From: Endocalyx cinctus
Taxonomy: Eukaryota; Ascomycota; Sordariomycetes; Amphisphaeriales; Apiosporaceae
NCBI GenBank assembly: GCA_001600455.1
Contig: BCKC01000005.1
Location: 186,001 to 250,000 of the forward strand
Length of the DNA: 64,000 nt
Direction: 5' to 3'
Shown here piece by piece: positions 1-12,770 of this stretch; position 1 is the first letter of the stretch; the number at the start of each line of letters is the position of its first letter. Below the pieces are notes generated by a model. The model did not search any database. It was not told the DNA's origin and worked only from the letters and a program-made list of their open reading frames with translations. Position numbers and translations under genes: made by a program.

Positions 1-790
1 GTTGTATATGAATCGGAAAATCGGGATGAAGCTAGACAGTAATCGGACAATTCAAGATGAATTATGTGTTTCTTTTAGGTATCAATGTGAAATAGTACAA
101 AAGACAACCTCAGGATTCTTAAATAAGTATTATCTAATTGCCCCTCTATAGTAGAGGGGAAGGTTCGAGAACAAGTTTCTATCTAATATAAAGATCTACT
201 ACTTATTACTCTATCTGTTACTCTATCTATACTGTATATCCGAAAATCATCTCCACCATTTGATGGTAGTCTCGGACTTCTCCCGATCTCCCGATGCACG
301 GAAGCGCAGAGCCGAACGGCCTGTTGAAAGTATTCGAGACATTTCAAAACTTCATTTCCATCTTCTACTTCGCAGATCCTTTTTTATTATTTTTTTTTTT
401 TTATGGCTTTCCACCTTTTCACCAAGGTTAGAGATGATTAAGATTGAAGACCCCGGAAAAGAAAAGAAAGGGGATTATTCAGTTTTCAAGTGAAGCACTT
501 CTCCACATGAAAGGTAGATAGATAAATATTTATTTAATTCATAAATAACTGCTTGATTAAATCACACTACAAAATCTTGGGATGGGGTATATTTGGGTTT
601 AATGCCGAGAGAGAGAGAAAGCCAGTAAGATAAATCATCCCATCAAACATAGCCATCCTTTTGTGCCCAGTACCGTGAAACCTGAAGTAAATCTGTATGC
701 AAGAAAAATCTTCAAAAAGAAAACAACCCTTCTAAATCACGCAACATTATGGCACCACATCATCTCTTAGTTTGATTCCGCTTTCTTCGT
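1..790. other. AT-rich intergenic DNA at window start
   Basis: No coding region is supported here. The only open frame (260-493, + strand) is short, of low complexity and has no family signature. The part just before position 791 is presumably the 3' untranslated region of the minus-strand gene that follows. A 12-bp T-run lies near 391-402. I see nothing else. Confidence 0.6.
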
Positions 791-3694
791 TCACCGCAGG
801 CCTCCTGCGCCCTTTTCAACCACGAAGCCAATCGCCTGTCTTATCCTCCGATTTCGCGCGCCCCTGGGGGGCATCAAGCTCGGCTTTTTCATGTTGATAG
901 ACTGCCCGTCGTCCGGATCATCCAGTCGCTCGTCGTAGCCCCAGCGCTCGACGCCACCGCCGTTGAGCCAGCCCTCCAAGTTGCGGCATTGGCTGATGTC
1001 GGCCCAAACTAGCCTTCCGCAGCCGTCGAGGACGCTCTCGAGCCCGGCCGCGGTAACGCGCACGCAACCCCTGACGCTTAGGCGCTGGAGGTCGTTGAGG
1101 TGGAGGGCGATGCAGGCAAGACTGTTGTCGCTGACGGCGCTACCGCAGAAGGCCATCTTTAATTCTTGCAGTTGGGGCAGACCCAAGGCAACTACTTCTG
1201 TTGCCGTATCTGAAAGGGCGCAGCAGAAGGAGAGGTCCAGGTGCGTGAGCGATTTCGCAGCGTTGACCAGCGCAACGATGGCGTTATCGGAGAGGTAGGT
1301 GCAGTCGGCTAGACAGAGATAAGTGAGGTTGTGGAATCGAAAGGGTGCCCAGGATTGGAATCCCGCGTCCGTGATGGATGTGCATCGAGTAAGGGACAGC
1401 GACTGTATTCTGTTCGACGCGTGAGCCGCCATATGTGCCATGGAGCGGTCCGTGATATGTTTGCAGTACGACAGATTTAAGCGCTTCAACTTGGGGCACC
1501 CTATAACGGTACCCGGTGGTGGAAGCATTACCGTCTGTGTTTGGGGCCTCTGTCCCTTGAAACGCGCTGCCGAGCTCGATATTATTACTTGCTTCGTGGC
1601 CTGAGGAGGGTGATCGGGTACAACCCAGCCGACAACACGGGCGAGGAGGTTGTCGCCTACTTTGCGACAGTTGCTCCAGTCAACCTCCTCTAGGCCTTTC
1701 GCATTATCGCTCATTTCGAGAATCTGATTAGCAGAAACGTCCCATACCGACTTCATCCTCCAAGTTTTCACATTTTTACCACAATTCTTCCACAGTGCCG
1801 AAAACCCTTCATCGGTAATATGAAAACAGTTACTCAAATCAACATAGGTAGGCCGTAACCCTAGAAAGGGCACAAGTATTTTGACTATCACTTCATCTGT
1901 AACCTGACGATTATACTGTGTTAGATCGACCTCCTTGCATAGCTTGCATGATGTTGTGATTAATTTGCGCCAGTGAGATGACACCCGTCTAGCCCGGAGT
2001 AGTTCCACTACGTCGAGAAACTGCAGTATTGTGACAATCACGTCATCAGGAAGTAACGTGTCTTCCTTCTCATAGTTAGATTTTCTAGACAGCCTGGCCT
2101 TCTTCGTCGGCCCTTCAGAATCTGGAGATGACAATGACGGGACCAAGAATCTAGTCGGCGTGCTTATTTCGACTAGTCGAGTCCTAATACCGTTGGTGGT
2201 GGCGGTCGGCGACGTCGGAGAGGGCGAATCGGCGGGAGGCGTCGGCGGGGCGAGCGATCCTCTCCGTCGGTTTCTCAGGTTCTCCATATCGACGCTCAGA
2301 AATGGATCGGGATCTTTCGGTTTCATCTGATCGGCCTCATCTTTGATGGGAGAAGCTGGTTTGGACGGAGTCGTAAAGGTGACTTGGGGTGTCGGTCTTG
2401 TAGGCGTAGATGGCTTATCGCCACCCACCACTCCCAGATCCACCTTGGTCACATCCGTCATCTCTACGTCTTCGTCGGTTTTTCTGATCCTGGTTTTCGC
2501 CGTCTCCTCCACTTGCTTTCGAATACCGGGCGGACAGCGCTTCCACAGCTCATCCAGAGCGTCGTACGGGATTATCAAACACTCCACGGTCGTAATTGAT
2601 TTAACAGTGGCTGTTCTCCGAAGAGATAGACCTAGACTCGCAACCTCTCCGAAATACTGGCCTTGCCGCAGACGCGGTCTGATCAAGGACGAGCGTGTCA
2701 CCCGCCTGGGCTGCTGCTCCCCGGGTAGCTCGTGAATTACTTCTGCTTCGCCGCGCACGATAAAAAAGATTTCGTCACCCGGAGTTCCTTGACGGATTAT
2801 ATCGGTAAAAGGGGGGTACGTCTTCGGTATCGCGCTCATGCCGAGAAAATGAAGAATGTCGGGGGGAAGTGTTGAAAATAGCGGAAGCTCTTTCAGTGTT
2901 TGTCGCACGTTGACCAGCCCACTACCAAGAGCACTACCGGCTGCTGGATCTTCGATGACTCCCGGACTAGGGGATTTCCTTTTCTTCATATTCACTACGG
3001 CCCCTTCCTTGATAATTCCCATATCACCAGTCGAAACCTCGCCCGGAGCGGCCTCCCTCGCCGTCGTTGACCCTTTCGAAGGTTTTAAACCCTGTCCACT
3101 TTCTTGACGTTTCTTGTTTAATATAGTCAGGCGTTCGTGGGCCTCGTGGCGAATGGCCTTCTCCATCTCGGGAAATTTGGGAAGCTCCAAGGAAAGGTCT
3201 TCCTTCTTGAGGGACAGGAGAAGACATTTTGTGCGCGCGATAATAGTGGCAGTTCGAGGCATGTTCATAAGAACCCCGATCTCGCCGAAAAAGGAGCCGG
3301 GCTTTAATTCAGCGTATACAGCTTCTCCGTCGCGGGAAGTAACAGCAACGACTCCTCGAACTAGCCAATACATCGCCTTCGCGTCGTCACCTTCTCTCAA
3401 AACATGATCGTGAGCCGAGTGGATCTGGGGCCTTAAATGCTTCCCAATGGCTACCAAAAAGTCTTCGGGGGCTGACATAAAAAGCGGAAAGGATCTCATG
3501 CGGTCTACCATGTCCAGCGGCATATCCGGGATGGTCGAAGCCGTAAGCGGCGAGGGGCGCATCGGCCGCGTCGGGTTGGTTTCGACATTGAAGGATCTAA
3601 TTAAAGAGACGGAGTCGGGCAGCTGACCATTAGCCGGATGGTGGGCCAGTGCCCTATAGGGCGAAGGTGGAGAGTGAGAGGTTCTTCGCCTCAT
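791..3694 (-). CDS. Cyclic-nucleotide-binding / F-box / leucine-rich-repeat protein
   Basis: This 967-residue single-exon protein probably acts as a substrate adaptor of an SCF-type ubiquitin ligase and may sense cyclic nucleotides. Two cNMP-binding domains lie at about residues 70-170 and 270-390. Each has a phosphate-binding cassette (FGEIGVLMNMPRTAT near 137-150; FGEVASLGLSLRRTAT near 349-363) with the conserved Gly-Glu and Arg. A Pro/Ser/Thr-rich basic linker follows (about 430-545). An F-box follows at about 545-590 (LLPDDVIVTILQFL), and then AMN1-like leucine-rich repeats run from about 600 to 920 with repeated LxxLxLxxC and ITDxG units. The start is the first Met of the frame, preceded by an A-rich context. 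Similar combined proteins exist in other filamentous ascomycetes, to my knowledge without a firmly assigned substrate. Whether it binds cAMP or cGMP cannot be told from sequence alone. Confidence 0.9.
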   Translation of the reverse strand: MRRRTSHSPPSPYRALAHHPANGQLPDSVSLIRSFNVETNPTRPMRPSPLTASTIPDMPLDMVDRMRSFPLFMSAPEDFLVAIGKHLRPQIHSAHDHVLREGDDAKAMYWLVRGVVAVTSRDGEAVYAELKPGSFFGEIGVLMNMPRTATIIARTKCLLLSLKKEDLSLELPKFPEMEKAIRHEAHERLTILNKKRQESGQGLKPSKGSTTAREAAPGEVSTGDMGIIKEGAVVNMKKRKSPSPGVIEDPAAGSALGSGLVNVRQTLKELPLFSTLPPDILHFLGMSAIPKTYPPFTDIIRQGTPGDEIFFIVRGEAEVIHELPGEQQPRRVTRSSLIRPRLRQGQYFGEVASLGLSLRRTATVKSITTVECLIIPYDALDELWKRCPPGIRKQVEETAKTRIRKTDEDVEMTDVTKVDLGVVGGDKPSTPTRPTPQVTFTTPSKPASPIKDEADQMKPKDPDPFLSVDMENLRNRRRGSLAPPTPPADSPSPTSPTATTNGIRTRLVEISTPTRFLVPSLSSPDSEGPTKKARLSRKSNYEKEDTLLPDDVIVTILQFLDVVELLRARRVSSHWRKLITTSCKLCKEVDLTQYNRQVTDEVIVKILVPFLGLRPTYVDLSNCFHITDEGFSALWKNCGKNVKTWRMKSVWDVSANQILEMSDNAKGLEEVDWSNCRKVGDNLLARVVGWVVPDHPPQATKQVIISSSAARFKGQRPQTQTVMLPPPGTVIGCPKLKRLNLSYCKHITDRSMAHMAAHASNRIQSLSLTRCTSITDAGFQSWAPFRFHNLTYLCLADCTYLSDNAIVALVNAAKSLTHLDLSFCCALSDTATEVVALGLPQLQELKMAFCGSAVSDNSLACIALHLNDLQRLSVRGCVRVTAAGLESVLDGCGRLVWADISQCRNLEGWLNGGGVERWGYDERLDDPDDGQSINMKKPSLMPPRGARNRRIRQAIGFVVEKGAGGLR

Positions 3695-5306
3695 CTTTTA
3701 GCAGGCAAGCCCCGGCTAACGATCAAACCGAATACTACTCCCGATCTTGGTCAAATCTCGAAGCTCCGGATTGATCGCCTCCTAGCCTTGCCTTGTCTTC
3801 TCTAAATCGGGGAGAAAATAGCGACCGCGGTTTTAGGCAAAGGACGAATCATGCTATACCTCGACTAAGATCGCAGTTTATCCAGAGGGCGGTTCGTCAG
3901 ACAAAAGTAGGCAATATTACAACCTCTCTCTACGCCGTCTCCAGGCTATCATATGGTAAAACGTTTTATAGATATTGGCTTCGACGGGCTCGGCTGGGAA
4001 AGGCGGGCTGGATTAGAGGTAGACCTGGTGAAATTTTAGATCACGCGAGCACAAGCTAAGATATCTAATAATAGGCGTAGATTTCTTGCGCAATGCCCTC
4101 GAAGGCCGTTTCGCGTTCGGATATAATATTTTAGATATATATTGGTTTGAGACTACACATGGCGCGCGTGATTACGATTCAAAAGTTCTAGGATGAGGCA
4201 GGTTTCGTCGTCGTCGTTTTTCCGAAGGCACGGGTGTCCGACTTCAATCCTATTGGTCAACAACAAGATAATTGATATTAGCGATTCAAGCTCTTGGACA
4301 TAACCAGCGTGGAGTACTTGTATATGTGCAACGTTAGACACGGAACCGAGAATGCGAAACTCACGGTAGAAGATAAAAGAAATCTTTGAAGTATAAGCAA
4401 AAGGCTGGTATTGTAGTCCTTCAATCGATCGGAGCGAAGACGTAAGGCAAGGTCAGAATAGACGAAAGCGGCAAATTTGTTGAGAAAAGGCAACGATACG
4501 TCAGATAATTGCAAACATGCATGACACAAGAGACGATATCAAGTTGAAAAAAAAAGATGTTGTAGTAGTAAAGTAGTAGTATATAAAATGGGGGTTATAA
4601 AAAATAAGTTTCTGATGTAATTTTTTTTTTTCTTTTGGGATGACTCTGGAATTACAAACAGCGGGCAGCGGGATGATTGTTATATGCAGTAGAAGACAAA
4701 CAACCAAAAAAAAAAATGTAAAAAAATAAGTGATGATAAAAAACAAGGGGGGCATGTGAAGGGTCTCTTGCTTTTTTTTTTCTTCCCTCTCTTTTCTTTT
4801 TAGATTTCTGTATATCTACTGCAGTAGTTATTATAGTAAGATGTTGCCTCTTTGTAATACGTAAGCAAAGCAGAGAGAGTGGGAAAAGGCGGAGGAGCTT
4901 TGTAGGGGTGTCGGTCTATGACATGAGACTGGAAATATTTTTGGATGAGTGTGAGTGAGAGGGTGTGCGTATAAGTGTGTAATGAAAAGTTATACTGAGT
5001 ATATAATAGAGAGAGAAGAGATATTCTACTATTTGGTATCAAAGTTACGGAGTAGATATGTAAAGTGTACTTAGGTAAAAGAGACAGGACAAAGCTATAT
5101 AAAGTTGGCTGAGAAACCGAGACACCATCGAAGCTGATGCAGATCTCCAGTGCGGAGTGTGGAACTCTAATAAGTTTTCATCACCTCGCTTTATTAGTCA
5201 AAGCTCAAAGGGCCAGAAGATCAATGATGAACAGACAAGTGACAATGCTAATGTCTACGTATATAATAAAGAATAAATGATACAGTACCCCGTCCACTCT
5301 TGGTTT

Positions 5307-5338
<32 letters not shown>

Positions 5339-5856
5339 GCATATTTATTTTTATTTTGAGGGGAGATCGAAAAGATTGAATAAAACTACGCTAAAAAGAT
5401 ATCAGCTTACCAGATATAGAGAGGTCCACGGGTATATACCGTAGTAACCTTATACCGTAAATACCTACAGATAGGACACAAAGATATTATAACAAGTAAA
5501 AAAATAAAATAAAAAATAATAAAAATAATACAAAAATTAAGATCAAGAAACAAGAGCTCCAGCACGGAGCACAGCCTGGCACCAAAAATATGTTACGTAG
5601 AGAAAATCCAAAAGAACGGCAAAAACACTTGGACGGTACTGGAAACGTAGAGGGTCCCTGGTGTGACCTAAGAACATCCGCAGTGGGCTAAGTTTAGTAG
5701 CGGTAAGGGGACAAATCCATGCCGAATCACCTACCTAGCGGATTGTAATATACTACGTTACAGTAGTTCATCTTCACTAAATACCGTTCTGGAAGTACTT
5801 AAATACCTATTTCATACTACTGCGGGATACCAGATTAGGTACATTTACTTACATAC

Positions 5857-5882
5857 CTACCTTAGGTATCTACCTAAGGTAG
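5857..5882. repeat. 26-bp perfect palindrome (12-bp arms)
   Basis: The arm CTACCTTAGGTA is followed by a 2-nt spacer and then by its exact reverse complement. It lies in gene-free DNA inside a longer stretch rich in TACCTA and TAGGTA. It could fold into a hairpin if transcribed. No flanking target-site duplication is evident, so I do not call it a transposon. Confidence 0.7.
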
Positions 5883-8800
5883 TAGTATACTAGAAAGTAG
5901 CAACGAGAGTCCAGTGAAAACGACTACGATGATGATGTAGAAGAATATTGAATACCGATCCAAGATTTTCTAGGGCGGAATTATATTTTCAAGCTTTGCT
6001 TAAAACAATACGAGTATTTAATGTATACTATGTAGTAATAAAATATATAAGAGTACATTTATATACATACCTATATAGTATACTCCGTATATACTTATAC
6101 ATGTACTCATATACATATTTGAAAAGGAAAGAAAAAAGAAAGAAAAAAAATTTACTCTTACCCCTTCTCCACCATTGAAGCAATGAAGCTCAATCTGACT
6201 TGCAGCAGCGAAACATGGACAAGGAATATATATGTTTCGTCAATCGGGGCTATGTGGCTCTCTCGTTTTTCTATACTTGTACGTACTTCTCTGCTTTACG
6301 CATACCCTGCTAGGATCAACCTCTCGCTTTCTCGGGCTGGGTTGTCTCTCCCTCGATTAAAATAGCAGACCAATAAAGTTAGTACCTATTTGAAAGGAAA
6401 ATATGTTAAATGTCTTAAAGCCTTTGCCATGTGCCTGACGGTGGCGAAGATGAAGATTATCCATGGATCTTGTATATATCTATGACGAAAGAAAAAGCTT
6501 GAAATGTCATCTTCTCTCATGCTCGCGTGTATCAAAACTTGCTCACACAATAAATGCGAAAGATGCTGTACCGCGGAAAATTAAGCCCAAGCCATAAACT
6601 CAACTCGATAAGAAAAGTATTGATTTTCAGAGATCGTCGTCCCATATCATCTACATATGAATATGTAAATTTGAATATGGCATTTCAAAAACGGCCCTCG
6701 TTTATTTTAGTTCCATACTGCAGTCTCTTCTTCTTACGTACATCCAAGGATCTGCAAACGGACAAGGCCGGGTCCAAAGCTTGACCGTAATCGTAAGCTT
6801 ATTCGGCTCAACATTTTTAACATCAAGCCTCATCATCATCAAGCTCGGGAAGTGACCTGTCATGATCCTCTTCGTAACCTAAGCAGTCCCTAACGCTTTC
6901 TACCCATGTACCTTACAACACCCACGGAGTCAGCGTAAAGCAGCAGCAGTCATGAATAAGTATCTGCCGTCGGTTATGATAATAATGAAGTAATAAGTCG
7001 TTATAAAGATAACCTTGGAAGTAATTGACGCCCAACGTACCCCGCCGAACGGCTTTTGATAGCTTCCAGAAGCATTCGAGAAGGGTTCTAGCGTCCGCCG
7101 CCTATCTCCAACGGTCAACTGGCCTAATTCCGCGCCTCCGGGCTTCGGAGCTATTATGGTGCTTTACTGTAAAAGGGCTGCAATGTCCTTTTTGCTTTAT
7201 TTATTTTAACCTCGAGCTTGTGCTTGCGCTTGTCTTTCTTCTCTCTCATGAGTCAAGAAACTCAATCCCGATACAAATTGAAGCTGGAAATCGAAGTGTC
7301 CGTCGAAAACATGACTTTTGCATGTTTCTATAATACTTGGCATCGTTCTAGGCTGAACTATCGGTGATTGCATCTCTCGAACGCTCTTGTTGTCTTTTCC
7401 TTATCTGGCCAATCTTAAATAAATCAAGATGCGAGTTGGAGAAAGATAGCGACGTTATGTGTCATTCTGCGTAAAAAGGAAATTGCCGAATTTGTTGGCT
7501 GGCCTATAGACACTGGAATATAGCGTCTTTTATAGGCGTAGTCCCGAGTCGCCAAGCCCTTCGAGAAGACTTCTCTCTTTCCTAGAATACGACTTTTCCT
7601 CCCGTGCGCGCGGAGAGGGACGTGATATAGACATGTCACAGTCAACCGATAGGGTAGGTAACCGGGATACACGCACTCGAGTGCTACAGACTGCTGCAGG
7701 TCAGTTGTCTAAACCCTGAAAACCAAGCATCCATCTGATACGACGTCAAGCTTGATATCCCACCAGTTCTGTAGCTTCTCCGTGGGGTCAATCAACTTAG
7801 GTATTAAATAGGTATCTCAATCTTTCGCAACGGCTCATTCCTCGCTAGCTTGACGGTTATAGGCTCGTAGACGCCGCTCTAAAAAGGGACCAGAACAGGA
7901 AGGTAGGAGGAGGTGGGCGTTCGGGATGGCCAACGCAACAAGTGGATATTATAGTTCTTTAGCTCAACAGTATATTACTGATCAAAAATAAGGGAGTCCA
8001 TTTCGAGTTACGACTCATTAATCGATTCGTATTACTTTTTTTTTTCGGAGGAGAGCGACAGAGAGACTCTGCTAGGTTAGCATTTCAGCCTGGGAAAACT
8101 TGTCCATGTTTTTGTACTATCATGAACCTTCCACAGGGCCAAAGCTAAAAGGAGAAACCCCGAGTTCTTCAACACAACAATGAATTTAATCGCTTAAGTA
8201 TAAGAGGAATACAATACTCCGTACAAATTGTACCATAGCCAAAGCTGAGCGACCTACTTGAGATATGTAATACTGTAGCTTGAGACCACCAGAGGTGTAA
8301 CCTAACCTGACACATGCCTCTTCCCTCCGCGTCGAGCTTGTGAGCAGCCGAGATATCGTGCTGTCTTCGTCGAGCCTCCTCAGTCAGCTATATTAAAAAA
8401 ACGACCACAAAGCAGCATTTGCAGGCGACCTTCAAACAGATTCATGGGATTTTTATGTAAGAATAGATCTCTACCAAAGGCCTAGATCTTCCCATCAAGC
8501 GACATACAGTATATCTCGCCTGCTCTCCTGCATAGAATATGTAAAAACTGTCGACAGAAGCAAAGCTCTTCAGCTAGCGACTGATATAAGAATATGCTTA
8601 CAGTAGTGAGTATTTAGCAGCACTTAGTTAATGCCAAGCAAGTGTCACTACATAGTATGTCGTAGAAAATGCGATGAGTTAACCATTTCTCAGATATATA
8701 GGCCCAGACCTAATCCTATCATCTGTGGGATCTCTGATGAACAAGAATTTTGAGGCAGCCCGAGTTGCAAATTGACATATCATCAGCATTACTCTTATAA

Positions 8801-9014
8801 GTACGGGAGTGTACTATACTGTAGTTGTGCTCCCTTCCCCCCTCTTGACAGAGAATGAGCGAATATCTTGACGTTTACAAGAATAAACTTGTTCTGGATA
8901 CTGTAGAGATGCCTACAATACCTCTGCATGCTTTACCTGATGGGGATTATAAACTTTAAATAGTTTTCCTTTTTCTTTTCTTCTTCTGTGTCTGCGTTAT
9001 ACAGTACTTGTGGT

Positions 9015-9049
9015 AAAAAAAAAAAAAAAAGAAGAAGAAGAAGAAGAAG
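9015..9049 (+). repeat. A16 tract joined to a GAA trinucleotide repeat
   Basis: A homopurine microsatellite: sixteen A residues followed by about six GAA units, in intergenic DNA. It is one of many slippage-prone tracts in the window. Confidence 0.85.
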
Positions 9050-10433
9050 GTAGGTATTGGCTCTCCTTGGTATGTATTCAGACCGGAAGCTCCCTCAATG
9101 AACGGAAATACGCTTCCCACAATGATGTAATTTCGAAAGTTTTCCGTTACTTAGGTAATACTCAGATACTATCCAAGGGGCCATGAATCTCGATAACATA
9201 CATACAGTGATTCCGTTTGAGAAGACAAGGAAATCCCTACTTTGGTAGCTTGAAGGGCGTATCTAGTCACTAGAGACTAAATTCAGGGCTAATGCCGATG
9301 GAAGATCATTCTGACGAAGATGGTTAACAAAAAAGTATCCCTTCGCAGAGTTTTTTAATGTAGAGAATTGCATTAATAGGTAGAGGAAACTACTCACAAG
9401 ATCCAGTAGTGAATCAAAAGTTAAAATCTATTATAATTATTTATTTTTGAAACTCATAACTGTCAATCTACGAGGTACAAAATATCACCATTATTACCTG
9501 AACTGGTTGACATACTCAAGTATATGTAATAGAGAGGGGTTAACTTCGAAGAGAACGGAGGCTATAGACGCTATAGACACTATAATATACGCTATTAGGA
9601 TCATACGTAGTATGTACAAGGAGCAAATCCTCCGCGCCACAAGACTTCTACTTATCTAAGACTTAAGTACTTACTTATCTACCTACGTAGGGTACTATAC
9701 TTAGGTTAGGAGATGGCCCTGAAGGTACCTATGGCATGGCCAATGTCGTCACTGTCTTAGGTAGAGATGGGTACGAGGTCACAGGGTGCAAGACTTTGCT
9801 AACCTAGGAATCGCTAGGATGGATCCATCTCTATATTATAGCTAATGATATGCCCTTGGCTGCCCTGTTGTGCCCTATGTGCCCTGACTTTCTTGGTAAG
9901 GTTGACGATCGATAGGATGAAACTGAAAGCTGTGATGGGATTTTTACTTATCGAGTTTTTAAAATCCCATTAATGATCACTCATCATTTTTATTTACCCT
10001 CAACTTTGAGAATCCTATCTTCTACATATTTTACAGTAGAACCAGAATAATCAATTAATACTTTTTATTTTATTTCATTTCATTTTATTTTCCTTACTTT
10101 GTTTATTATACTGCCAACATCGACAGAATAATATACTACTCCTACATAATTCTAGTATGTCTTCTCATTAAGTGCCGTGTCGATCAATGATAGAAAATAA
10201 AGATAAAAATTCCTTAATTTATATTGCGCTGATTGATTAACTTAATGGTATTCTACAGACGGACAGGCACATAAATACACCAAATGTACCCGGTGCCGGT
10301 ACCAAAGCGCCACCAAAAGATATATTGGAGAGTATCTCTACCAATCCTCCCATCGCCATATTTTACCTCAACCCAAAGATCGATGTGTCGAAATTGAAGT
10401 ATAAAAGATAAAACACGATAAAAAAAAGTAAAG

Positions 10434-12219
10434 ATGGATGGACAATCAACACCTAATCCTAATGCTATTTTCGACTTCTCCGCCCCCGGTACAGGGAACT
10501 CAATAAACCCGGTAAGTTCAATTTGAACTACCCAAAAGTTGACATAACAAATTTCATTTCAAACTTGCACCCGATAAACCGCCGGGATGTAAAATGAAGG
10601 TTATATTCATCCGCCGTTGAATCCATGGTCGCTCACAATATTTAACGGTTTAAAAAAAAAAAAAAAAAAAAAGTACTAATCTTCATAGATGGCGGAGGGT
10701 CAAAATGACATCATGTCACTTTTTGATAATTCTATCTTTTCCAATTTCGATGGTATTCCTATGAACATGGACGGATTCGATGACATGTCTGCCCTTCAAC
10801 AACAGCCACCACCGCAGCAGCAACAGTCGCAACAACAGCAACCTAACTTTCAACCTGTACCACCCTCCGTAATACCGAACCCTCAAAATTCTATCATGAC
10901 TCCTACCGATAATTTACAATTTTCTACAAAGGCCGAAGATAGTCCAGCAGCTGCGTCAACTCCTATGAACGCCGGTTACGGAAGCCCCGCGACACAAACC
11001 ACCGTCCCGACCAATAATAGCACATTGACCGAGTTTACCAAGAGGAGGAATTGGCCAGCGAAAGTGGTTGAAGAACTTAAAGATTTACTTCAGATTCTCG
11101 ATGCCCACGGTAGAATAAAGTACGTCTCGCCGAGCGTTACGTCTTTGATCGGATACGACCCGACTGAAATGGCCGATTGTTTCTTGAAAGATATCCTTCA
11201 TCCCGACGATGTCGGCACCTTTACCGCCGAGATGAACGAGTCCATCGCTACCGGAAACCCTCTCCGGATGTTTTACCGCATGAGAAAGAAGGACGGCACG
11301 TACGGGATCTTCGAAGTCGTCGGCCACGCTCATATCGCCGCCGCTAAGTTCGATACCAATAATCTAAAAAACCAATCACCCTTCTGCCAGGCCGTATTCG
11401 TCATGTCGAGACCCTACCCCACGAGGAACGCCTCCTTGCTGGACTCTTTCTTAGAGCATAAGATTGAAAACGAAAGATTGCGACGGAGAATAGCCGAATT
11501 ACGGAGGGAGGAGGAAGAGGACGAGGCTTCGTCGCAAAGTTGGCTGCAAAGCCAAGAAGGACGGTCAGACATAGCCGCTTCCGAAGATACGGTATTGACT
11601 TCGACTCGGAGCCCGGCTATTTTCAACCAAGCCGCGGCTGACTCGCAAGCCATGCCTCCTCCGGAAAGACCGTCGGCACTGAACATAGCGCTGACCAGAG
11701 AGAATCTCGAGGGAGTCACGGCGGGAAGCCGCCCAGATTCTATCCGTGATAAGATGGCGAGATACGAGGCCGCTTCCCATACCGATACCATTGAGATGCT
11801 TACTGGTTTGAGATATGTAGAAGGAGAGCGTAGCCGAGGTATCACTACGGGTAATTCAAGCCCGACTCTAATCAAGGGTGATGCTGGTATCGCCATCCCG
11901 ATCGATAGAGATCCTAGATCGGGAGAGAAAAAGAAGAAGCAGAAAGTGGCGGAAGAATATGTTTGTACAGATTGTGGTATGTCTCACCCTTCCCTACCGT
12001 TTTTATATCCAACTTGAAATGGACATTGTTTACTGACGAGCGCGCTTTTAAGGCACGCTGGACTCGCCGGAATGGAGAAAAGGACCCAGCGGTCCCAAAA
12101 CCTTATGCAACGCCTGTGGTCTTCGATGGGCAAAGAAAGAGAAAAAGAAGAACAGCGGCAACAACAATGGCAGTACAAATATGGGTCATGCGCCACCTAT
12201 ATCTACCGTCGATCACTAA
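10434..12219 (+). CDS. wc-2: White collar 2, PAS/GATA photoreceptor-complex subunit
   Basis: WC-2 pairs with the flavin photoreceptor WC-1 through PAS domains. The complex binds light-responsive promoters through GATA-type zinc fingers, driving blue-light responses and, in Neurospora, the clock. The model has three exons (10434-10511, 10689-11976, 12053-12219) and encodes 510 residues. The N-terminus is low-complexity and Gln-rich. A PAS domain covers about residues 160-270 and lacks a flavin-binding Cys motif. A basic/acidic helix follows. A C-terminal GATA finger of the form CX2CX18CX2C starts near residue 452, followed by a Lys-rich tail. The second intron splits the codon right after the second zinc-finger Cys. 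The first exon encodes 26 residues and begins at the first ATG after an A-rich leader; a second ATG four bases on is in another frame. The internal Met at 10689 would also work as a start, so the first exon is the less certain part. Confidence 0.93.
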
Positions 12220-12770
12220 CTTCTTTTTTAACCTTTATTTTATTACCTTACCTTTTCTTTTTATGATATTCTCCTTCGGGAAAAAAAAGTTGCTATACGT
12301 TAGACACGATTTACATTAGGCGTCATGGATAAGTTGGTAAACGGAAGATACTCGCATGCAAGGTTTGCTTTGGCACACAAAAACAAGGAGTGAGACGCTG
12401 CATGGTAATGCAATTTCCTAGTAGATCATATATGGGCAGGCGTATAAACACGGAACGGCCGGCCGGGAGGTTGTGTGATTATTTTTCAATGCGATGCCTT
12501 CGATATCATTTTTCTATATATTTTCGAGATACCTGACCAGACCTTTTTTTTTCACTTGTTGAAGATGCATGTGTGAAAGCGGCATAGCAGCTTAATTAGT
12601 ATGACTGACTATCATGCCTCTAAGAGCTAATCATGATGTATTGATGATGTATTAGTCTAGTTGCACGGGACACATACAGTATGCATTCGGCATTCTCCTC
12701 GGAAACATACTCCGTAAAGAATTAAGGGATGATCATTCGTAGTCGATTTAGTAAGTTTTTTTTTTTTTTT
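12220..12770. other. Tail-to-tail intergenic region
   Basis: The 3' untranslated regions of wc-2 (+ strand) and of the crotonase gene (- strand) must share this 551-bp stretch. One TACTCCGTA copy lies at 12708-12716 and a 14-nt T-run lies close to the end of the minus-strand gene. No coding potential is seen. Confidence 0.6.

Larger units (their letters stand above)
3695..10433. other. 6.7-kb gene-free AT-rich region upstream of wc-2
   Basis: No frame in this stretch looks like a protein. The open frames are short and dominated by Phe, Tyr, Leu and Ile from poly(T)/poly(TA) DNA. It holds a 28-nt T-run (5309-5336), an A16 run followed by GAA repeats (9015-9049), three copies of the 9-mer TACTCCGTA or its complement, and several TACCTA/TAGGTA palindromes. 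The ends presumably contain the promoter of the minus-strand F-box gene and that of wc-2. A long non-coding transcript or an untranslated leader of wc-2 could lie here, but nothing in the sequence demonstrates one. Confidence 0.6.

Noticed and set aside
4501..5042. Hydrophobic minus-strand frames in the gene desert
   Set aside because: Composed of Phe/Tyr/Leu/Thr from poly(T) and TA-rich DNA; no helix spacing or motif of a real membrane protein.
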